The notes under the pieces were generated by a model. That model worked only from the letters and a program-made list of their open reading frames with translations. It had not been told where the DNA came from and did not search any database. A stretch of 64,000 bases of DNA from Janthinobacterium sp051380875. Its GTDB lineage: Bacteria > Pseudomonadota > Gammaproteobacteria > Burkholderiales > Burkholderiaceae_D. How positions within the stretch are numbered: position 1 is the first letter of the stretch; every line of letters starts with the position of its first letter. The DNA lies in NCBI RefSeq assembly GCF_051380875.1, contig NZ_JBNYXW010000008.1:186001-250000 (forward strand), in the 5' to 3' direction. Positions 1 to 9,416 of this stretch are shown piece after piece. The translations under genes were made by a program, and so were the position numbers.

Positions 1-1545
1 GGCGATGGTATTGAAACGCTGCGCCGACTGCTCCAGCCAGGCCTTCAACTGCGCGCCATTCATCTTCACGCCATACAGCGCGTTCGGATACAAATACAGG
101 TCGGCCGCATTATTGAGCGCCACATTACCCGCCTTGACGTCCGTATAGTCGGACACGCCGGCCGAACCGCTCTTGAATGGCGACGACATCGACAGCACGG
201 GCAGCTGCGCGTACTGCGGCAAATTCGCCTTCACGTAAGCGGCCAGGTAGCCCGCCTGCGCCTGATTGACCACCTCGATGGCGCTCACATCGCCCACGTC
301 GGCAAAATACGTCGACATGCGGAAATCGGTCGCGCCCACGGCCGTCTGCACGTAGGCGATGGTGGCAGCATGTTCCTCGGCCACCAGCGCGCTGATCGCC
401 GCATCGGGCGCCACATAGCTCTTGTCCGCATTCTGGATGCCGCGCGCTTCCACCGTGGTGGCGCTCTTGTCGACGATCCACTGCTTGCCGTCGTGGCGCA
501 GGTGCAAGCCGATCACGCCCAGGTGCTTGCCCCACAGATTGGCCATCACAGTGGGCACGCCGTTGACCAGGCCACGGGCCTTGTCGACGCCAGGCAGGTT
601 AAATTGCGCCACCGTGCTGGTGGCGTTGGGGAACAGCTGGTGCGAATGGCCGATCAGCATGGCGTCCACGCCGGGCACTTGCGACAGGTAGTAATTGCCG
701 TTTTCCATGCTGGGCGAATACGGGCTGTCATCCAGGCCACCGTGCGAGATGGCCACCACCAGTTCGGCGCCCCTGGCGCGCATCTCGGGGATGAACTTTT
801 CCGCCGTCTCGCGCACGCCCTGCGTGTAGACTCTTCCTTCCAGCCAGCGCTTGTCCCACGCCATGATGGTCGGCGGCGCAAAGCTGATGATGCCCACCTT
901 GACGGTGCTCGTGACCGGCTCGCCGTCAGGGCCGGTCGCCGTGATCTGCTTGTCGATGATGTGATATGGCGCAAACAGCGGCTTGCCGCTCTTCACGCTA
1001 TAGACGTTGGCCAGCACTTGCGGAAATTGCGGGCCGGCGCAGCGCGGCTTGGCCGCGTCGACGCTGTCGACATCAAAACGGTTGCCCGTCACCTGGCTCA
1101 AAAAGGCCAGGCCGTAGTTGAATTCATGGTTGCCGATGCCGCTGCCGTCCACTTTCAGCAGGTTCATGGCCTTGTAGATGGCCAGGGTCTGGTCGCAGGC
1201 CAGCGGTTTGACCAGCGCCTGGTAGTCGGCCAGCGCCGTGCCCTGGATGGTGTCGCCGTTGTCGAGCAGGAGGTTGTTCGGAAATTGCGCGCGCGCCTGC
1301 GCGATCAGCGCCGCCGTGCGTTCCAGGCCGATCGACGGCTCCGGCTGCAGCTTGTAATAGTCATAACTGAGCACATTGGCGTGCAAATCCGTCGTCTCCA
1401 GCAGGGCCAGGGTGGCGCTGCTGCCAGCCGGCGTGGCCGCCAGCGGGTGGGCGTGCCCGGTAGCCCCGGGCGGCAAGGCGCCGCAGCCTGCCAGCAGCAA
1501 CGGTAACAGGGCAAGACGGGGAAGTTGGCGCATCAGTTGGCACAT
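1..1545 (-). CDS. cpdB: 2',3'-cyclic-nucleotide 2'-phosphodiesterase/3'-nucleotidase, lipoprotein (3' end outside window)
   Basis: Read leftwards, 515 codons are present and the C-terminus runs off the window edge. The enzyme hydrolyses 2',3'-cyclic nucleotides and 3'-nucleotides outside the cytoplasm so that nucleosides and phosphate can be salvaged. The N-terminus is a lipoprotein signal with lipobox LLLAGC (Cys21), so it should be membrane anchored rather than free in the periplasm as in E. coli. The metallophosphatase signature TTDLHAN (residues 51-57) is followed by YDYYK and later DNGDTIQGT, typical of CpdB. Start chosen at the ATG ending at 1545 because AGGA lies about 7 nt upstream; the in-frame ATG at 1533 has no such site. 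The family is usually about 650 residues, so roughly 130 are missing. It is divergent from prfB across about 220 bp. Confidence 0.85.
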   Translation of the reverse strand, partial: MCQLMRQLPRLALLPLLLAGCGALPPGATGHAHPLAATPAGSSATLALLETTDLHANVLSYDYYKLQPEPSIGLERTAALIAQARAQFPNNLLLDNGDTIQGTALADYQALVKPLACDQTLAIYKAMNLLKVDGSGIGNHEFNYGLAFLSQVTGNRFDVDSVDAAKPRCAGPQFPQVLANVYSVKSGKPLFAPYHIIDKQITATGPDGEPVTSTVKVGIISFAPPTIMAWDKRWLEGRVYTQGVRETAEKFIPEMRARGAELVVAISHGGLDDSPYSPSMENGNYYLSQVPGVDAMLIGHSHQLFPNATSTVAQFNLPGVDKARGLVNGVPTVMANLWGKHLGVIGLHLRHDGKQWIVDKSATTVEARGIQNADKSYVAPDAAISALVAEEHAATIAYVQTAVGATDFRMSTYFADVGDVSAIEVVNQAQAGYLAAYVKANLPQYAQLPVLSMSSPFKSGSAGVSDYTDVKAGNVALNNAADLYLYPNALYGVKMNGAQLKAWLEQSAQRFNTIA

Positions 1546-1727
1546 GAGGTGTTCCTGTGGAAAGACAATATCGCCAGCATCATACGCAGCACGGCAGCCG
1601 CCATCAAGCCATAAAACACGCACTTTGCCAGTCGGAACATTGTCGCAAATACAGCAAAATAGTGGATTTATTGCATTCCTTGCCGCCGATTCCCCGCTGC
1701 CGGCATCAGAAACACGCCGCGCTCGCG

Positions 1728-1733
1728 TATAAT
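1728..1733 (+). promoter_or_regulatory. candidate -10 element for prfB
   Basis: A perfect TATAAT lies 36 nt upstream of the prfB start, in the gap between the divergent cpdB and prfB genes. No good -35 hexamer sits 16-18 nt further upstream, so this is a candidate from position and match only. Confidence 0.4.
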
Positions 1734-1769
1734 TCAGGGTTTGATTTCACCATAGAAGACCAGAATATT

Positions 1770-2874
1770 ATGGAAGCCGAACGCATCAACGCCATCTCCG
1801 CCCTGCTCAACGACCTGACGGTTCGCGAAGCCGAACTTCGGAGGTATCTTTGACTTCGCTGTCAAGTCGGAGAAACTAGAGCAAGTCAATGAAGAACTGG
1901 AAGATCCGACCGTCTGGAACGATCCCAAGCGCGCCCAGGACCTCGGTAAAGAGAAAAAGGCGCTGGAATCCATCGTCTTTAGCCTGACGAAGGCCGATGC
2001 CGACCTGCGCGACACCCGCGACCTGTTCGACATGGCCCGCGAAGAAGCCGACGAAGAGACGCTCGAAGCGATCGAGCAGGACGTGCAGGACATCGGCAAG
2101 ATCATCGAAAGCATGGAGTTCCGCCGGATGTTCAACAATCCGATGGACCCGAACAACTGCTTCATCGATATCCAGGCCGGTGCCGGCGGTACGGAAGCCC
2201 AGGACTGGGCCTCGATGCTGCTGCGCCAGTACCTGCGCTATTGCGAACGCAAGGGCTTCAAGGTCGAGATCCTGGAGCAGTCCGATGGCGAGGTTGCCGG
2301 CATCAAGACGGCCACGCTGAAGGTCGAGGGCGATCACGCCTACGGCTTCCTGCGCACGGAAACGGGCGTGCACCGCCTGGTGCGCAAGTCGCCATTCGAC
2401 TCGGCCAACGGCCGCCACACCTCGTTTACGTCGCTGTTCGTGTATCCGGAAGTCGATGATTCGATCGAGATCGACGTCAACCCGGCCGACATCCGCGTCG
2501 ATACCTACCGCGCGTCGGGCGCCGGTGGTCAGCACATCAACAAAACCGATTCCGCCGTGCGCATGACACATGCGCCGACCGGCATCGTGGTGCAGTGCCA
2601 GAACGACCGTTCGCAGCACCGTAACCGCGCCGAAGCAATGGAAATGCTGAAAGCCAAGCTGTACGAGCATGAATTGCGCAAGCGCATGAGCGAGCAGCAA
2701 AAGCTGGAAGACTCGAAAACCGACGTGGGCTGGGGTCACCAGATCCGTTCCTACGTGCTGGACCAGTCCCGCATCAAGGACTTGCGCACCGGCTTCGAGA
2801 CGGGCAATACCAAGGGTGTGCTCGATGGCGACATCGACGAGTTCATCTCCGCCTCGCTGAAACAGGGCGTATAA
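1770..2874 (+). CDS. prfB: peptide chain release factor 2, made by +1 programmed frameshift
   Basis: RF2 recognises UAA and UGA stop codons and releases the finished peptide at the ribosome. The gene is split: 27 codons (1770-1850) end at an in-frame TGA (1851-1853), and reading resumes one base on, at 1852, to give 367 residues in all, the usual RF2 length. The shift site is CTT TGA C with a Shine-Dalgarno-like GGAGG (1840-1844) just before it, the known autoregulatory arrangement: low RF2 lets the ribosome pause and slip. The stop-codon reading tripeptide SPF is at residues 207-209 and the catalytic GGQ at 252-254. The HAD gene follows 3 nt after the stop, so they are probably cotranscribed. 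Confidence 0.97.
1840..1854 (+). promoter_or_regulatory. prfB +1 frameshift signal
   Basis: GGAGG, then TAT CTT TGA C. This is the conserved RF2 recoding site: internal Shine-Dalgarno, slippery CTT in the P site, weak TGA-C stop. The reading frames before and after join exactly as in known RF2 proteins (…RYL then DFAVKSEK…). Confidence 0.96.
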
Positions 2875-2877
2875 ACG

Positions 2878-3579
2878 ATGAACGCCTCCGCTCCGGCACT
2901 GGCGCAGCGTGCCTTCCTGTTCGACATGGATGGCACGATCGTCGACAACATGGCCTTCCACACCACAGCGTGGCTGGCGTTCTTTGAGCGCCGGGGCCAT
3001 GCGCTGGATGCGGATGCCTTTTTCCGCGACACGGCAGGACGGCAAGGCCACGAAATCATCGCCAAGTACCTGGGCGAGGATGCCGACCATGTCACCCTGC
3101 TGGCCGAAAAGGAAGTCGTCTACCGCGAACTGTATGGCCCGCACCTGGCCACGGTGGCCGGTTTCGACCAGCTGATCGCCAGCGCGCGCCAGAACGGCGT
3201 GGCGCTGGTGGTGGGCACGGCCGCACCGAACGAAAACATCGCGTTCACCCTCGACGGTCTCGATTTGCGCCACCGCTTCGACGCCATCGTCGGCGCCGCC
3301 GACGTGGAACGGGGCAAGCCGCATCCGGACGTCTTCCTGAAAGGCGCGCAGCTGGCCGGCACGCAGCCGGGAAACTGTATCGTCTTCGAAGACGCGCCCC
3401 TGGGCGTGGAAGCGGCACGCCGCGCCGGCATGCGCGTCGTGGTACTCACCACCACCCTGCCGGCCGCAGCATTTGCCGCATTCGACAACGTGATTGCCAT
3501 CGTGCCGGATTTCTCCGCGCTCGACGTCGACGCACTGTTTGCCAGCGTGGCGCCAGCGCTGGCACCACATCATCAATAA
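2878..3579 (+). CDS. HAD-family hydrolase, beta-phosphoglucomutase-like
   Basis: A 233-residue haloacid dehalogenase superfamily phosphatase, probably acting on a small phosphorylated sugar or similar metabolite in the cytoplasm. The nucleophile motif DMDGT is at residues 16-20, followed by a helical cap domain, then a Lys/Pro segment (RGKPHPDVF) and the acidic motif IVFEDAPLGVEAA typical of the beta-PGM/GS1 subfamily. The substrate cannot be told from sequence. It sits between prfB (3-nt gap) and lysS (18-nt gap), so it is likely part of a translation-related transcript by position only. Confidence 0.85.
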   Translation: MNASAPALAQRAFLFDMDGTIVDNMAFHTTAWLAFFERRGHALDADAFFRDTAGRQGHEIIAKYLGEDADHVTLLAEKEVVYRELYGPHLATVAGFDQLIASARQNGVALVVGTAAPNENIAFTLDGLDLRHRFDAIVGAADVERGKPHPDVFLKGAQLAGTQPGNCIVFEDAPLGVEAARRAGMRVVVLTTTLPAAAFAAFDNVIAIVPDFSALDVDALFASVAPALAPHHQ

Positions 3580-3597
3580 TCTACAACGAAGAACACC

Positions 3598-5127
3598 ATG
3601 ACTACGGATATTCAAGAACAAGCCGCCGCCCCCGATGAAAACAAGATCATCGCCGAGCGCCGCGCCAAGCTGGCCGCACTGCGCGAACAAGGCATCGCCT
3701 TCCCGAACGATTTCCGCCCTGAACACAAGGCGGCCGATCTGCACGAGAAATACGACGGCAAGACGCGTGAAGAGCTGGAAGAAAATCCCGTACACGTGGT
3801 GCTGGCCGGGCGCATGATGCTGAAACGCGAAGCAGGCAAGAAAGCCGCTTTCGCCACCCTGCAAGACGCCTCCGGCCCGAAGGCCGATGGCCGCATCCAG
3901 ATCTACGCCACGCTGGACCTCACCGGCGAAGCGGCCATGGCCGCCCTGCACCACTATGACCTGGGCGATATCCTGGGCGTGCAAGGCACGCTGTTCAAGA
4001 CCAAGACGGACGAGCTGACCATCAAGGTGTCGGAACTGCGTTTGATCACCAAGTCGCTGCGCCCGCTGCCGGACAAATTCCACGGCCTGGCCGACCAGGA
4101 AACGAAATACCGCCAGCGCTACGTCGACCTGATCATGAACGAAGAGACGCGCCGCACCTTCAAGGCGCGTACCGCCGCCATCTCGTCGATCCGCCGCTTC
4201 ATGGAAAAGAACGAGTTCATGGAGGTGGAAACGCCGATGCTGCACACGATCCCGGGCGGCGCCGCGGCAAAGCCATTCATCACGCACCACAATGCGTTGG
4301 ACATGCAAATGTACCTGCGTATCGCGCCCGAGCTGTATCTGAAGCGCCTGGTCGTCGGCGGCTTTGACCGCGTGTTCGAGATCAACCGCAACTTCCGCAA
4401 CGAAGGCGTGTCGATCCGTCACAATCCTGAATTCACGATGATGGAATTCTACGCCGCCTACACCGACTACAAATGGCTGATGGACTTCACCGAAGCGGTC
4501 ATCCGCCAGGCTGCCATCGACGCGCACGGCACCGCCACCCTGACCTACGGCGGCCGCGAGCTGGACCTGGCAAAACCGTTCCATCGCCTGACCATCGTTG
4601 GCGCCATCAACAAATTTGCTCCACATTATACAAACGAGCAATTGGGCGATGCCGAATACATCAAGGAAGAGCTGAAGAAATTCGGCGTCAAGCCGCACGC
4701 ACACTCGGGCCTGGGCGCGCTGCAACTGGCGCTGTTCGAAGAAACAGCTGAAGCGCAACTATGGGAACCAACCTACATCATCGACTATCCGGTCGAAGTG
4801 TCGCCACTGGCGCGCGCTTCCGACACGGTGGCCGGCATCACCGAACGCTTCGAGCTGTTCATGGTGGGCCGCGAAATCGCCAACGGCTTCTCCGAGTTGA
4901 ACGACGCGGAAGACCAGTCGGCACGCTTCCTGGCGCAAGTGGCCGCCAAGGACGCCGGCGATGAAGAGGCGATGTTCTACGACGCCGACTACATCCGCGC
5001 GCTGGAATACGGCATGCCGCCAGCCGGTGGCTGCGGTATCGGCATCGACCGTTTGATGATGATCATCACGGATTCGCCGAATATCCGCGACGTTCTGCTG
5101 TTCCCACACCTGCGCCGCGAAGACTAA
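3598..5127 (+). CDS. lysS: lysyl-tRNA synthetase, class II
   Basis: This enzyme charges tRNA-Lys with lysine in the cytoplasm. The 509-residue protein has an N-terminal OB-fold anticodon-binding domain (about 60-160) and a class II catalytic core. Motif 2 is visible as FRNEGVSIRHNPEFT and motif 3 as GGCGIGIDRLMM near the C-terminus. The pairing of prfB with lysS downstream is common in proteobacteria; here one HAD gene is interposed. A strong intrinsic terminator follows within 60 nt. Confidence 0.97.
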   Translation: MTTDIQEQAAAPDENKIIAERRAKLAALREQGIAFPNDFRPEHKAADLHEKYDGKTREELEENPVHVVLAGRMMLKREAGKKAAFATLQDASGPKADGRIQIYATLDLTGEAAMAALHHYDLGDILGVQGTLFKTKTDELTIKVSELRLITKSLRPLPDKFHGLADQETKYRQRYVDLIMNEETRRTFKARTAAISSIRRFMEKNEFMEVETPMLHTIPGGAAAKPFITHHNALDMQMYLRIAPELYLKRLVVGGFDRVFEINRNFRNEGVSIRHNPEFTMMEFYAAYTDYKWLMDFTEAVIRQAAIDAHGTATLTYGGRELDLAKPFHRLTIVGAINKFAPHYTNEQLGDAEYIKEELKKFGVKPHAHSGLGALQLALFEETAEAQLWEPTYIIDYPVEVSPLARASDTVAGITERFELFMVGREIANGFSELNDAEDQSARFLAQVAAKDAGDEEAMFYDADYIRALEYGMPPAGGCGIGIDRLMMIITDSPNIRDVLLFPHLRRED

Positions 5128-5145
5128 TCACGCACGCAAGCCGAT

Positions 5146-5183
5146 AAAAAGCCGCCTGATCTTGCGATCAGGCGGCTTTTTTA
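5146..5183 (+). terminator. intrinsic terminator after lysS
   Basis: A stem of AAGCCGCCTGATC pairs with its complement across a TTGC loop and is followed by a run of T. It ends the prfB-HAD-lysS transcript. Confidence 0.9.
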
Positions 5184-5218
5184 CTTCTGTGCTTAGCCAA
5201 CCAAACCCAAAAGAAAGG

Positions 5219-5253
5219 CTGGGGTACCTCAGACCCTCAGGGTCCGACCCCAG
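5219..5253. repeat. 35-nt nested palindrome
   Basis: The outer arms CTGGGGT and ACCCCAG enclose an inner perfect palindrome GACCCTCAGGGTC (5232-5244). It lies in the gap between two convergent genes, after the lysS terminator and 15 bp beyond the ppnN stop. The form resembles short interspersed REP-like elements. No second copy was seen in this window. Confidence 0.5.
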
Positions 5254-5268
5254 ATTTTGCCCTTGGGG

Positions 5269-6639
5269 TTATTGAATCACCGTATAGCAAGGCACGTAAG
5301 CCGTCCCCGCCAGCTTCATCCGGTGCTGCGCCACGAACGAGGCCAGCAGCGCATCCATTGGCCCCATGATGGCCTTGTCGCCGTGGATTTCGAAGTTGCC
5401 GTGCTCTTCGATCGAGCGGATGCCGTCGTCCTTGACGTTGCCGGCCACCACGCCCGAAAACGCGCGGCGCAGCTGGGCCGCCAGCAAGTGCGTGGGCTGG
5501 TTCTTGTGCAGGCTCAGGTTGCGCATGTTTTCATGCGTGGGCTGGAACGGCATCTGGAATTCGTGGTCGATTTTCAGCAGCCAATTGAAGTAATACGCGT
5601 CGCTGTGCGCCTTGCGGAATTCGCGCACCTGGCGGATGCCTTCGAGCATCTCGCGCGCCACCAGTTCCGGATCGTCGATGATGATCTTGTAGCGCTGCTG
5701 CGCGTCCGGGCCCAGGGTGTCGCTGATGAACTGGTTGATCTGCACGAAATACTCGCGCGACGTTTCCGGCCCCGTGAAGATCAGCGGGAATGGAATCTCG
5801 GCGTTGTCCGGGTGCAACAAAATGCCGAGGATATATAAAATCTCTTCGGCCGTGCCGGCGCCACCAGGGAACACGACGATGCCGTGGCCCGCGCGCACGA
5901 ACGCTTCCAGGCGTTTTTCGATGTCGGGCATGATCACCAGGTCATTGACGATGGGGTTCGGCGATTCGGCGGCGATGATGCCCGGCTCGGTGATGCCCAG
6001 GTAGCGGCCATTGTGCAATCGCTGCTTGGCGTGGCCGATAGTGGCGCCCTTCATGGGACCCTTCATGGCGCCGGGGCCGCAGCCCGTACAGATATCGAGG
6101 CCGCGCAAGCCCAGCTGGTAACCCACTTCCTTCGAATAATTGTATTCGGCGCGGTTGATCGAGTGGCCGCCCCAGCACACCACCAGGTTGGGGTTGAGCT
6201 GAGTTTGCAGCACGTTTGCGTTGCGCAGGATGTGGAACACGGCGTCCGTCACGCCTTCCGTGCTCTGCAAATCGAATTTCGGGTTACCCGTGACTTCATC
6301 GCTGACAAAGATGATGTCGCGCAACACGGCAAACAGATGCTCATGGATACCCTTGATCATCTTGCCATCGACGAAGGCGATGGCCGGCGCACCCTTGATG
6401 TCGAGCTTGATGCCGCGCTCGCGCTGGATGATGGAAATTTCAAATGATTGATACCGCTCAAGCAAGGCGCGCCCATCGTCGATGGTGCTGCCGCAGTTCA
6501 GTACCGCCAGCGCGCAGCGGCGGAACGTGTTGTACAGGCCACCCTGGCTGGTGTCGAGCAGTTTGTTGACTTCAGTCTTGGAGAGCACGTCCAGGCGGCC
6601 TTCCGGTGAAACCAGAGTATCGATAACGTCGTGTTCCAT
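5269..6639 (-). CDS. ppnN: pyrimidine/purine nucleotide 5'-monophosphate nucleosidase (YgdH/LOG family)
   Basis: This enzyme cleaves nucleoside 5'-monophosphates to base plus ribose 5-phosphate, a salvage step tied to (p)ppGpp control in E. coli. The length of 456 residues matches the E. coli protein (454). The LOG-family signature is visible as FPGGAGTAEE, preceded by the segment GCGPGAMKGPMKGA, which binds the phosphate-ribose part in this fold. Start chosen at MEHDVIDTL because the reading frame upstream of it is not conserved family sequence and an AGGA lies about 12 nt upstream. The open frame itself extends further, to 6822. Confidence 0.92.
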   Translation of the reverse strand: MEHDVIDTLVSPEGRLDVLSKTEVNKLLDTSQGGLYNTFRRCALAVLNCGSTIDDGRALLERYQSFEISIIQRERGIKLDIKGAPAIAFVDGKMIKGIHEHLFAVLRDIIFVSDEVTGNPKFDLQSTEGVTDAVFHILRNANVLQTQLNPNLVVCWGGHSINRAEYNYSKEVGYQLGLRGLDICTGCGPGAMKGPMKGATIGHAKQRLHNGRYLGITEPGIIAAESPNPIVNDLVIMPDIEKRLEAFVRAGHGIVVFPGGAGTAEEILYILGILLHPDNAEIPFPLIFTGPETSREYFVQINQFISDTLGPDAQQRYKIIIDDPELVAREMLEGIRQVREFRKAHSDAYYFNWLLKIDHEFQMPFQPTHENMRNLSLHKNQPTHLLAAQLRRAFSGVVAGNVKDDGIRSIEEHGNFEIHGDKAIMGPMDALLASFVAQHRMKLAGTAYVPCYTVIQ

Positions 6640-6925
6640 AATGCGAAAAATCCTTTTAAAATCGATCCTCGAAAGTCTTGCAAGCTCAATATACGACAAG
6701 TCAGGCAAGTTGTGCTGTACCGCCGCAAAATCGCCCTGCCCCTCGCTTTGTGCACAAACCGGTTTGACTAATATGAAACAGTCATTCTTGCTAATGCGAA
6801 TGGAAACCTTCGCTCCGCGCAATTTGTAGATTAGAATGCCTGCCTATTGGAATTCCCGTGTGGCCGGTTCTTCATGAGAGAACCAAAAGCCCGCAGGCTT
6901 CCATAAGTTTGTTTTATCGATTGAC

Positions 6926-6931
6926 TATAAT
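6926..6931 (+). promoter_or_regulatory. candidate -10 element for the POT transporter
   Basis: TATAAT lies 20 nt before the start codon. A transcript from here would have a very short leader containing the strong ribosome site CAGGAGGA (6938-6945). No convincing -35 box was found. Confidence 0.3.
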
Positions 6932-6950
6932 AATTTTCAGGAGGAACCGC

Positions 6951-8456
6951 ATGAGCGGTGCGACTACGCCCAACAAGGAAGCCGTTATTCCAGAGTTCAA
7001 GCAAATTATGGGCCATCCAAGCCCATTGTGGATGTTGTTCATGACTGAATTCTGGGAACGCTTCGCGTTCTACGGAGTTCGCTGGGCGCTGGTACTGTAC
7101 ATCGTGGCCCAGTTCCACGCTGGCGACGGTTCGGGACAGGCAGCGGCCAACCTGACCTACGGTTCCTTCCTCGCGCTGGTGTATGCCGGCGCCCTGTTCG
7201 GCGGCTATATCGCCGACCGGGTCATCGGTTACCAGCGTTCCATCCTGCTGGGCGCCGTCTTCATGGCTGCCGGCCTGTTCTGCATCTCGGTGCCAAACCA
7301 GGATATCTTCAACCTGGGCCTGGCCACGATGATCGTCGGTAACGGCATGTTCAAACCGAACATCTCGACCATGGTCGGCAAGCTGTACACGACCGCCGAT
7401 CCGCGCCGCGACAGTGGCTTCACGATCTTCTACATGGGCATCAACATGGGTGCCATGGTCGCGCCTGTCTTCACGCAGTGGCTGGCCGAGTCGATTTTCG
7501 GCACCGGCGGCATGCCTTCGTACAAGATGGTATTCATGGCCTCCGGTTTCGGCATGCTGATCAGCCTGGTATGGTTCGCCATTGGCCGCCGCGCCCTGAA
7601 GGGTATCGGCACACCGGAAGCTGGCGCTGAAAATCCGATGCGCGTCGTTTGGGTGGCACTCGGCTGCGTGTGCGTGATCCCGCTGATGTACTTCCTGCTG
7701 ACCGTCGGCGCTGAAAAGCTGCAAATCGTGCTGACCGTGCTGTTCATCGGCCTGGCCGTGATGCTGATGATCGAAGGCATCCGCAACGGCAAGGTGGCGC
7801 GCGACCGCGTCATCGCCATGCTGGTGATCTTCGTCTTCAATATCCTGTTCTGGATGTTCTTCGAGCAAGCTGGCAGCTCGTTTACGTTCCTGGCTGACAA
7901 GATCGTCAACCGCGACCTGGGCTTCTGGATCTTCCCGACCGCCTACTTCCAGACGGTGAACTCGGTAGCCATCATCATCTTCGCGCCGATGATCGCCGCC
8001 ATCTGGGTCTTCCTGGCGCGCCATAACGTCAATCCTTCGATCCCGCGCAAATTCGGCCTGGGCTTGCTGGGCAATGCTGTGGCCTTCGGCCTGCTGATCT
8101 TCGCTCTGTCGAGCCTAGTTGGCGCCGACAACAAGATCCCGTTCTGGACCCTGACCACCGTGTACGTGCTGCAATCGATCGGTGAACTGTGCCTGTCGCC
8201 TATCGGCCTGTCGATGGTGACCAAGCTGGCGCCAGTACGCCTGGTGGGCCTGGGCATGGGCGGCTGGTTCCTGTCGACCGGTATCGGCAACAACCTGTCG
8301 GGTATCTTCGCCAGCCACGTCAGCGGCGAAAGCGGCATGTCGGTGCAATCGGCCCTGTCCGGCTACACCTTCGGCTTCTGGTCCCTGCTGGGCGCCGGCG
8401 TACTCCTATTCCTGATCGCACCACTGATCAACAAACTGATGCATGGCGTGAAGTAA
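6951..8456 (+). CDS. POT-family proton-dependent oligopeptide transporter
   Basis: A 501-residue inner-membrane symporter of the major facilitator superfamily that takes up di- and tripeptides with protons (DtpA/DtpB type). The POT signature EFWERFAFYGVRW lies in the first helix (about residues 27-39), and the whole protein reads as alternating hydrophobic helices and short loops. Start chosen at MSGATTPNK because of the near-perfect Shine-Dalgarno CAGGAGGA 5 nt before it; a longer frame from 6858 lacks one. Single gene, followed by a strong terminator. Which peptides it prefers cannot be read from sequence. Confidence 0.93.
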   Translation: MSGATTPNKEAVIPEFKQIMGHPSPLWMLFMTEFWERFAFYGVRWALVLYIVAQFHAGDGSGQAAANLTYGSFLALVYAGALFGGYIADRVIGYQRSILLGAVFMAAGLFCISVPNQDIFNLGLATMIVGNGMFKPNISTMVGKLYTTADPRRDSGFTIFYMGINMGAMVAPVFTQWLAESIFGTGGMPSYKMVFMASGFGMLISLVWFAIGRRALKGIGTPEAGAENPMRVVWVALGCVCVIPLMYFLLTVGAEKLQIVLTVLFIGLAVMLMIEGIRNGKVARDRVIAMLVIFVFNILFWMFFEQAGSSFTFLADKIVNRDLGFWIFPTAYFQTVNSVAIIIFAPMIAAIWVFLARHNVNPSIPRKFGLGLLGNAVAFGLLIFALSSLVGADNKIPFWTLTTVYVLQSIGELCLSPIGLSMVTKLAPVRLVGLGMGGWFLSTGIGNNLSGIFASHVSGESGMSVQSALSGYTFGFWSLLGAGVLLFLIAPLINKLMHGVK

Positions 8457-8475
8457 GTTTTCTGCCCTAGCTGAC

Positions 8476-8503
8476 AACGGCGGCCTGCGGGCCGCCGTTT
8501 TTC
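8476..8503 (+). terminator. intrinsic terminator after the POT transporter
   Basis: A 10-bp GC-rich stem AACGGCGGCC/GGCCGCCGTT with a 4-nt loop, followed by TTT. Confidence 0.88.
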
Positions 8504-8536
8504 ATTCCGGCAGCAGTTTTCCCCCTTGGCGGGCGG

Positions 8537-8542
8537 TACAAT
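8537..8542 (+). promoter_or_regulatory. candidate -10 element for the YecA/SEC-C gene
   Basis: TACAAT lies 46 nt upstream of the start codon at 8589, just after the preceding terminator. The -35 region is not convincing. Confidence 0.3.
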
Positions 8543-8588
8543 ACTGCCAGGGCCACCGGCCACTTCACCCACACTCGCAAAGAATCCC

Positions 8589-9281
8589 ATGTCCAGCATC
8601 TCCACCACCTCGCCCCTCTCCGACGACGAATACGCCGAACTCGACACCCTGCTGGCCGCGCCCGCCCTGGCCGGAGCCGCCATGGATGTGTCGATGCTGG
8701 AAGGCTTCCTCGCCGCCGTCGCCCTGAGCCCGAAAAAAATTACCCCCGAGCAATGGTTGCCATGGCTATGGGACAAGACTGCCGGCATCGCCGCTTCCAC
8801 ACCAGGCGCGGACAGCGAACGGGCAGAGACACTGGCGCAGCGCCACCACGCCTACATGGTCGAATGGCTGGCGAAAGACCCCGACAGCTTCGAGCCCGTC
8901 TACGAATGCGGCCCCGAGTGGAGCGTGCCCGCCTGGTGCACCGGCTTCCTGCTGGGTACCACCCTGGACAAGCCCCAGTGGGCGGCGCTGGCCGTCAGCC
9001 ACCCGCAATACCTGGCGCCCTTCCAGCACCTGGCCGCTGCCAGCGACCTCGATGACGATGCGGCCGAAAAGGCCATGGATGGCGTCACGCCGGCCGTCAT
9101 CGCCATCAACGCGGCCTGGGCGCGCCAGCGCCACCTGAAAAGCCAGGTGCAAAGCCAGCCCGGCGCCACCGTCTTGCGCGAATTGCCGAAAACGGGCCGC
9201 AATGACCCATGCCACTGCGGCAGCGGGAAAAAATACAAGAAATGCTGCGCTGATGCCGATGCTGCAGCGGCGTCCGTCTGA
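8589..9281 (+). CDS. YecA/UPF0149 family protein with C-terminal SEC-C zinc motif
   Basis: A 230-residue cytoplasmic protein. Residues 10-185 follow the UPF0149 (YecA/YgfB) fold, visible as SMLEGFLAAVALSP and WCTGFLLG. The last 30 residues hold a SEC-C motif, GRNDPCHCGSGKKYKKCC, the zinc-binding tail also found on SecA. By family knowledge such tails bind Zn and can contact ribosomes or SecB-like partners; the exact role of YecA proteins is poorly known. Start chosen at the ATG at 8589 (MSSISTTS). The frame opens further upstream at a TTG, but that stretch overlaps the promoter. Confidence 0.88.
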   Translation: MSSISTTSPLSDDEYAELDTLLAAPALAGAAMDVSMLEGFLAAVALSPKKITPEQWLPWLWDKTAGIAASTPGADSERAETLAQRHHAYMVEWLAKDPDSFEPVYECGPEWSVPAWCTGFLLGTTLDKPQWAALAVSHPQYLAPFQHLAAASDLDDDAAEKAMDGVTPAVIAINAAWARQRHLKSQVQSQPGATVLRELPKTGRNDPCHCGSGKKYKKCCADADAAAASV

Positions 9282-9416
9282 TACCTCGCAGCAACAAATG
9301 TTCTATGTGATGCAAGTGTGACAATGTGTGAATATGTACGTTCCACAACTGTGTATAGTGAAAAAAATTGTTGAAATGCAACAATATTAATCATTTTTTC
9401 ACCACACAGGAATCCC

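Noticed and set aside
1876..4758. 960-codon open frame on the minus strand
   Set aside because: It lies antisense to prfB, the HAD gene and lysS, all certain genes. High GC removes stop codons from the opposite strand; the translation is low-complexity His/Val/Gln-rich with no domain.
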